Shown here piece by piece: positions 7,108 through 10,735 of a stretch of DNA of 10,735 bases. Position 1 is the first letter of the stretch; every line of letters begins with the position of its first letter. The notes below the pieces were generated by a model that was not told the DNA's origin, searched no databases, and worked only from the letters and a program-made list of their open reading frames with translations. The DNA comes from Clostridia bacterium (GTDB lineage Bacteria > Bacillota > Clostridia > Lachnospirales > CAG-274): positions 1 to 10,735 of the forward strand of contig JAUNPM010000036.1 of the NCBI GenBank assembly GCA_030536675.1, read 5' to 3'. The translations under genes and the position numbers were made by a program.

Positions 7108-8742
7108 TTACCAAGTTGTAAATACAGACGTTGGATTTACCGCAGTTCCATTTTTCTTAACTTCCAAGTGCATATGCGGACCACTTGCATTTCCTGTACT
7201 TCCTGTATAACCAATCAATTCCCCTTGCTTGACTGTTTTAGTTTTAATTGTTATTGATTTGCATGTATATTTACTTGCACCACATGGATATGACAATGAA
7301 GAAGTGTATTGAAGAGCTACACCATTAAATCCGCTTAAATGGGCACATCTGACTGTATACGTTCCATCACTTGATGTAAAATCAATATAATTACCATAAC
7401 TTGCAAGTTTACCATACGATGTGGCATAACATTGCTTAAAAGCTACCGTACCATTCGATGGTGCATATAAGGCAGTTCCGGAAGAAGCAACATAATCACA
7501 GTAATATCCATTTGTTTTAACACTTGAGGATCTTGTTATACTCCCCTTTAATGGATATAGTAATGTATTTGTAGGCTTAGATTCTAAAACTCTGTATGCA
7601 TCTCCTTGTGATATTTCAGTTGAATTTTTATATACAATTTTTATCTGAAGCGCTTCCATTTGAGCTCCCCCGCCCGTTGTCCCTGCCATACCTCCGTTTT
7701 TTGTCCAACCCATCCAACCTATTTCTTCAACATGAGCACGGTAATAAACATCATAATATTTTGTCATATCTCCTGTCAGCTCTATTTGCACGCATTCTAT
7801 AGGCAACGTTTGCCCCGTAGTTCCCGCTATCGCCCCGTCATTTACCCAATTCTGCCAGCCCACATTAGAAATATGTGTTCTATATCTAATACCTCCTAAT
7901 AGGTTGCTGTTTTTGGGATCAACAGTTAATTGAACAGCCTCTAATGCTTTCCCTTCACCTACAGTTCCTATTGTATCAGTTAACCCAACATAAGGCAGCC
8001 AACCGTTTAACGAAATATGTGCTCTTGCAGCTAAATTAGGTAACATAACATTATATACATTTGTATATTTTCTTGAAGTATCCTTTTTTACAAGCCTTAC
8101 CTGTAAAGCTTCTGCTTGTTGTGCTAAACCTACACTTCCCGATATTTCGCCATCAGCACACCAACCAAGCCAACCTACACCTGTAATATGTGTCCTGTAT
8201 TCAACAGAATATGTATCTGAAATAGCTCCTTTTAATCTTATTCTAATTGCTTCAATAGGTAAAGTTTTACCGGTAGTCCCTGCCAAATTTCCATTGCTGA
8301 CCCAATTTTGCCACCCCACACTCTGAACGTGTGCACAATATTCAATGCTTCCGTCAATTCCTCCTGCTAACTTTAATCTTACAGCTTCTAGTCCTTTTTC
8401 CTGTCCCGTAGTTCCAATAGTAGCTCCGGATTTTATGTTATTTTGCCAACCAACACCTTCGATATGCCCATAACCTATAATATTTACATCTGCAAGTATA
8501 GCTCCAACATCAATAATATCCATATTTCCGTCTTTGTTTATGTCAGCATTTGACAAATTTAATTTTGAAGCTGATGTTGCACCCGATAAATATTTAAGTA
8601 ATAAGGCGGCGTCAATCTTATCATTACTTCCATCACCGTTTATATCTGTATATGATAATTGAACCTCCGCTTTAACAACAACAGCTTCACAGAAAAACAT
8701 CATCCAAAATATACTTATAATAATTATTTTTAAATAACGCAC
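7108..8742 (-). CDS. Secreted dockerin / ChW-repeat / M23-like peptidase protein
   Basis: GTG at 8742 is chosen as start: GGGAG (8756-8752) lies 9 nt upstream, and the product (544 residues) begins with a compact signal peptide (1-25, ending VVVKA). TTG at 8787, with weaker AAAGG, would add 15 residues. Residues 33-86 are a type I dockerin with two calcium loops, DINGDGSNDKID and DINKDGNMDIID. Residues about 91-372 hold six ChW repeats with the GW...G...GT.G....EA pattern. Residues about 396-544 form an M23 (LytM-like) peptidase domain: Asp416, His468 in CAHLSG, and His523/His525 in GPHMHLEV. The usual first zinc-binding His, four residues before Asp416, is Gly here. The likely role is a cell-wall or surface-attached hydrolase, or a wall-binding protein, that could dock to a cohesin. 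Activity is uncertain because of the altered site. The membrane-protein gene lies about 100 nt upstream on the same strand. Confidence 0.88.
   Translation of the reverse strand: MRYLKIIIISIFWMMFFCEAVVVKAEVQLSYTDINGDGSNDKIDAALLLKYLSGATSASKLNLSNADINKDGNMDIIDVGAILADVNIIGYGHIEGVGWQNNIKSGATIGTTGQEKGLEAVRLKLAGGIDGSIEYCAHVQSVGWQNWVSNGNLAGTTGKTLPIEAIRIRLKGAISDTYSVEYRTHITGVGWLGWCADGEISGSVGLAQQAEALQVRLVKKDTSRKYTNVYNVMLPNLAARAHISLNGWLPYVGLTDTIGTVGEGKALEAVQLTVDPKNSNLLGGIRYRTHISNVGWQNWVNDGAIAGTTGQTLPIECVQIELTGDMTKYYDVYYRAHVEEIGWMGWTKNGGMAGTTGGGAQMEALQIKIVYKNSTEISQGDAYRVLESKPTNTLLYPLKGSITRSSSVKTNGYYCDYVASSGTALYAPSNGTVAFKQCYATSYGKLASYGNYIDFTSSDGTYTVRCAHLSGFNGVALQYTSSLSYPCGASKYTCKSITIKTKTVKQGELIGYTGSTGNASGPHMHLEVKKNGTAVNPTSVFTTW
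7624..8472 (-). repeat. Six ChW repeats arranged as a duplicated block of three
   Basis: Six units spaced by about 45-52 codons. Units 1 and 4, 2 and 5, and 3 and 6 are the closest pairs. Units 2 and 5 share VGWQNWV and AGTTG.TLPIE. Units 3 and 6 share GW.GW and EALQ followed by a basic-hydrophobic end. Units 1 and 4 share LEAV and a following GGI. This pattern points to duplication of a three-unit block (about 8472-8038 and 8028-7624) rather than stepwise single-unit growth. Read by eye from the protein, not aligned by computer. Confidence 0.7.
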
Positions 8743-8846
8743 ATTAATTTTCTCCCTTATTTTTTCAATAATTATTTTTATAAGCAAAGTGTAACCTTTC
8801 TAAACTCCGCTTTAATATAAAGATCTTACAATAATTTTAATACCCA

Positions 8847-9386
8847 TTAATCATAACTGTATGTTTCACCATAATCATCCTGATAATATCCACCCATATC
8901 TCTCAAATTTCTCATTTCACCATTCACATATATGTAAGGCTTATTGCTTGCATTCATCAGCACCTTATAATTTTCTCTTCCCTTACCTTCAACATATTCG
9001 GGATATTTTCTATTTTTCATAGCTACGGCTTTATCTACGCCTAACAGCTTGCCGACAAGCCAAAACCAAATATAAAAGAAAATAAATAAAACTTTTAAAT
9101 AACTCTTAAATCCAACTTTTACAAACAATTTCATATGTGCCTTGTTGTTATTGCATTTCTTTTTTTCCGATTTATAGAGCACAACAGCTAAAAATACACA
9201 TAAAGCATATCCTATAATTACACTTATCCCTTCTGTAATATCATTTTGTGAGATCATATGTGTCGTCTGACCTCCAACCTTATTACCAATTGTCATACAT
9301 ATTGATGCAATCAATCCTATTGGTGCAAGTATCGTATTAGCCGCCGCCATAAACCAAATTCCTGCTTTCCACTTAGATATTCCCAT
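8847..9386 (-). CDS. Small membrane protein of unknown function, three predicted helices
   Basis: I do not recognise this 179-residue protein. The ATG at 9386 is preceded by AAAGGAG with 7 nt spacing; an in-frame ATG at 9407 sits upstream of that site and would add seven residues without a ribosome binding site. Three hydrophobic stretches are likely transmembrane helices: about residues 9-34 (from GIWFMAAAN to CMTIG), about 54-72 (ISVIIGYALCVFLAVVLY) and about 97-116 (YLKVLFIFFYIWFWLVGKLL). A basic loop with KSEKKK and KAHMK lies between helices 2 and 3 and should be cytoplasmic. The last 55 residues are soluble, rich in Tyr, Asn, Gly and Asp, and end in an acidic tail. It is followed on the same strand by the ChW/M23 gene, about 100 nt away, and diverges from the helix-turn-helix regulator. 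An accessory or protective role for the wall hydrolase is possible but only inferred from position. Confidence 0.7.
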   Translation of the reverse strand: MGISKWKAGIWFMAAANTILAPIGLIASICMTIGNKVGGQTTHMISQNDITEGISVIIGYALCVFLAVVLYKSEKKKCNNNKAHMKLFVKVGFKSYLKVLFIFFYIWFWLVGKLLGVDKAVAMKNRKYPEYVEGKGRENYKVLMNASNKPYIYVNGEMRNLRDMGGYYQDDYGETYSYD

Positions 9387-9508
9387 ATTTTTTCTCCTTT
9401 CAACCATTAATAAATAAAAATAAATTTAATCAGCACAAGCTCATATACCCACCTTTGCAGACATAAAAGCTCTGATTCCTGTTGATATTGTCATATCTAC
9501 ACAACAGC

Positions 9509-9529
9509 TCAACATAATAACTTTAACAT
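9509..9529 (-). promoter_or_regulatory. Possible six-residue leader reading frame in the membrane-protein gene's 5' region
   Basis: ATG at 9529 has AGGAGG (9541-9536) 6 nt before it, among the best ribosome binding sites in the window, yet the frame reads MLKLLC and stops. It lies about 120 nt upstream of the gene starting at 9386. It may be a leader peptide or the remnant of a lost small gene; it could also be chance. Confidence 0.25.
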
Positions 9530-9581
9530 TTAAAACCTCCTATTCTTTAATGACAGTATATAAATCCACTATTCCTAATTT

Positions 9582-9595
9582 AATAAGATCTTATT
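9582..9595. promoter_or_regulatory. Perfect 14-bp palindrome, candidate operator
   Basis: AATAAGATCTTATT is identical to its reverse complement. It lies about 50 nt upstream of the AGGAGG site on the minus strand, a plausible promoter area, and could bind a dimeric repressor. In AT-rich DNA a palindrome of this length may also arise by chance. Confidence 0.3.
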
Positions 9596-9674
9596 TATAC
9601 ACTTCATTAAAAACTTATTATCTTTATACAAAAATTTTAAACCATACAACCCAAACCTTCAATACTTCACACTC

Positions 9675-9705
9675 AATTTACAAAATAACCTATTTTTTGT
9701 AAATT
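9675..9705. promoter_or_regulatory. 31-bp inverted repeat, candidate operator of the adjacent regulator
   Basis: AATTTACAAAA (9675-9685) and TTTTGTAAATT (9695-9705) are perfect inverted arms with a 9-nt centre. The repeat ends 9 nt before the -35 box of the regulator gene, a usual place for an autoregulatory site. Binding by the neighbouring helix-turn-helix protein is inference. Confidence 0.4.
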
Positions 9706-9714
9706 AAATTAATA

Positions 9715-9743
9715 TTTACATTTCGCAAAATTTAATGTATAAT
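9715..9743 (+). promoter_or_regulatory. Probable sigma-A promoter of the regulator gene
   Basis: TTTACA (9715-9720) and a perfect TATAAT (9738-9743) are separated by 17 nt. Transcription would begin near 9750, just before the AAGAGGTGAT ribosome binding site, leaving a short leader of about 17 nt. Confidence 0.65.
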
Positions 9744-9766
9744 TTTATAAAACAAGAGGTGATGTT

Positions 9767-10735
9767 ATGGAATATGTTATAGAAAAAATATTAAAAATTT
9801 TAGAAGAAAACAATATTACGGTTTACTCCTTGGCTAAGTCCAGCGGCATAAACCAAAGCACATTGCATATGATACTGCATTTTAAAAGGACAATGCAGCC
9901 CAAGCATTTTTATGCCATTTTGGAAAGCCTGCCAATATCAAGAAGCGCCAAAAACGAGCTTACCGTATTGTTTCAAATGTATTCACTGGGGCATTACAAA
10001 TACAGTGCAAATACTCTTATTTTAGATATGCTTAAGATTTTTTCCGATTATACCTACGGCAGCAATGAAAGCACATTGCTGAATCCCCCGCCTTCAAATA
10101 CAAACAATATTTATGATATAAGTACTATTTATACCAGTTTTAACATACAGCCCATTATAAGCAGGCTTATTATAAGAGAAATGAACAGGGAAATATCCAA
10201 GGCTTATGTTTATGTTCCTATGAACAAGCCCTTTTTAAATACATACATTGACAGTGTTGTAAAGCAGTATAAAACCGACATAAAAATCAATCTTTTTATT
10301 GATTTATTAAATACATCTGCCGAAACAAACGATAATTACAATCTTCAAACCTTTAAAAACATTTTACCCCTGGCTTTATCCTATTCCGATAATTATGAAT
10401 TTTACTATACATATGTAAATTCAATAATTGATGAAAGCTATTTGACGCCTTATCCTTACTTTATAGCTTTGTCTGATGTAATAATCTTTGTTTCCGCAGA
10501 CTTTAATGAAATTATGGTTATAAGTGATGAAAAAGTAATTGAAAAGGTTCACAATCTATGTGACGGTATGCTCCAAAAATATAAAAAACTTTTGGAGGTT
10601 TCCGCAAATGTACCAAATATTGTTGAAACCTTGGTGCAAAATCAAAACGACTGCAAAACTCATCTCTGCATTGAATACGAGCCTTGCTTTTCAATGCACT
10701 TTACCAAAGAAATGATAAACGCTGTTATACCAAAA
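9767..10735 (+). CDS. Helix-turn-helix (XRE-like) regulator with large unknown C-terminal region, cut by window edge
   Basis: The frame is open for 323 codons from an ATG at 9767 to the end of the window, with AAGAGGTGAT just upstream. Residues about 5-60 look like an XRE/Cro-type DNA-binding domain: two amphipathic helices in EKILKILEENNITVYSLAKS and a recognition helix around GINQSTLHMILHFKR (27-41). The remaining 260 or so residues are not recognised. They contain mixed helix and strand stretches such as IYTSFNIQPIISRLIIREM and KAYVYVPMN, and could be a sensor or oligomerisation domain. The length is far above that of a simple XRE repressor (70-120 residues). It is divergent from the membrane-protein/ChW-peptidase unit and has its own promoter and an inverted repeat upstream, so local or self regulation is plausible. 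The C-terminus is missing, so the full domain layout is unknown. Confidence 0.75.
   Translation, partial: MEYVIEKILKILEENNITVYSLAKSSGINQSTLHMILHFKRTMQPKHFYAILESLPISRSAKNELTVLFQMYSLGHYKYSANTLILDMLKIFSDYTYGSNESTLLNPPPSNTNNIYDISTIYTSFNIQPIISRLIIREMNREISKAYVYVPMNKPFLNTYIDSVVKQYKTDIKINLFIDLLNTSAETNDNYNLQTFKNILPLALSYSDNYEFYYTYVNSIIDESYLTPYPYFIALSDVIIFVSADFNEIMVISDEKVIEKVHNLCDGMLQKYKKLLEVSANVPNIVETLVQNQNDCKTHLCIEYEPCFSMHFTKEMINAVIPK

Larger units (their letters stand above)
9387..9766. other. 380-bp divergent intergenic region with regulatory-looking sequences
   Basis: This AT-rich stretch separates the minus-strand membrane-protein gene from the plus-strand regulator. It contains a 31-bp inverted repeat, a 14-bp palindrome, a strong plus-strand promoter and a tiny minus-strand reading frame with an AGGAGG site, each listed separately. 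I found no convincing -35/-10 pair for the minus direction; TATACT near 9560 has only a poor -35 partner. Confidence 0.5.

Noticed and set aside
7624..8472. Regularly spaced repeats that could suggest a CRISPR array
   Set aside because: The repeats are about 140 bp apart, diverged at DNA level and fully coding; they are protein ChW repeats.
9441..9494. Minus-strand 17-codon frame beginning MTISTGIRAF
   Set aside because: No ribosome binding site at a useful distance and no recognised similarity; short frames of this size are expected by chance.

Overview
The window looks like AT-rich DNA from an anaerobic Firmicute of the class Clostridia. The evidence is the A/T-rich intergenic DNA, strong GGAGG-type ribosome binding sites, TTG/GTG starts, a ferredoxin-dependent 2-oxoacid oxidoreductase, and a secreted protein combining a dockerin with clostridial hydrophobic-W (ChW) repeats. 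A gut or other fibre-associated member of the Lachnospiraceae/Clostridium type would fit, but the genus cannot be read from the sequence.

Left part, minus strand (4125 down to 1): a probable operon of coaBC (coenzyme A synthesis), a ModA-like oxyanion-binding lipoprotein, a 2-oxoacid:ferredoxin oxidoreductase gamma subunit fused to a two-cluster ferredoxin (delta) domain, and the alpha subunit, which runs off the left edge. The TPP-binding beta subunit is not in view and would be expected beyond position 1. A good extended -10 promoter precedes coaBC. A hairpin with a T run overlaps the ribosome binding site of the gamma-delta gene. CoaBC makes a CoA precursor and the oxidoreductase consumes CoA, so those two are metabolically linked; the ModA-like protein is the odd member.

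Middle, plus strand (4280-6535): a divergently transcribed secreted protein with its own sigma-A type promoter. It has a signal peptide, a DUF6273-like region, a transglutaminase-like Cys-His-Asp domain and a C-terminal copper-amine-oxidase-N-like domain. A long inverted repeat after it probably acts as a terminator for convergent transcription.

Right part, minus strand (9386 down to about 6700): a three-helix membrane protein of unknown function, a secreted dockerin/ChW/M23-peptidase protein, and what looks like a decayed gene for a membrane-anchored protein that keeps a good ribosome binding site and start. The ChW protein has six repeats arranged as a duplicated block of three, and its M23 domain lacks the usual first zinc histidine.

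Right edge, plus strand (9767 to end): a helix-turn-helix regulator, divergent from the membrane-protein/ChW-peptidase cluster, with a clear promoter and a 31-bp inverted repeat upstream. It is open to the edge of the window. The 380-bp divergent region also holds a 14-bp perfect palindrome and a tiny leader reading frame.

No tRNA, rRNA, CRISPR array or intact insertion sequence was seen. No complete novel system is evident. The most unusual items are the altered M23 zinc site, the triplet duplication, the dockerin-ChW-M23 architecture, and the hairpin at the gamma-delta gene start.
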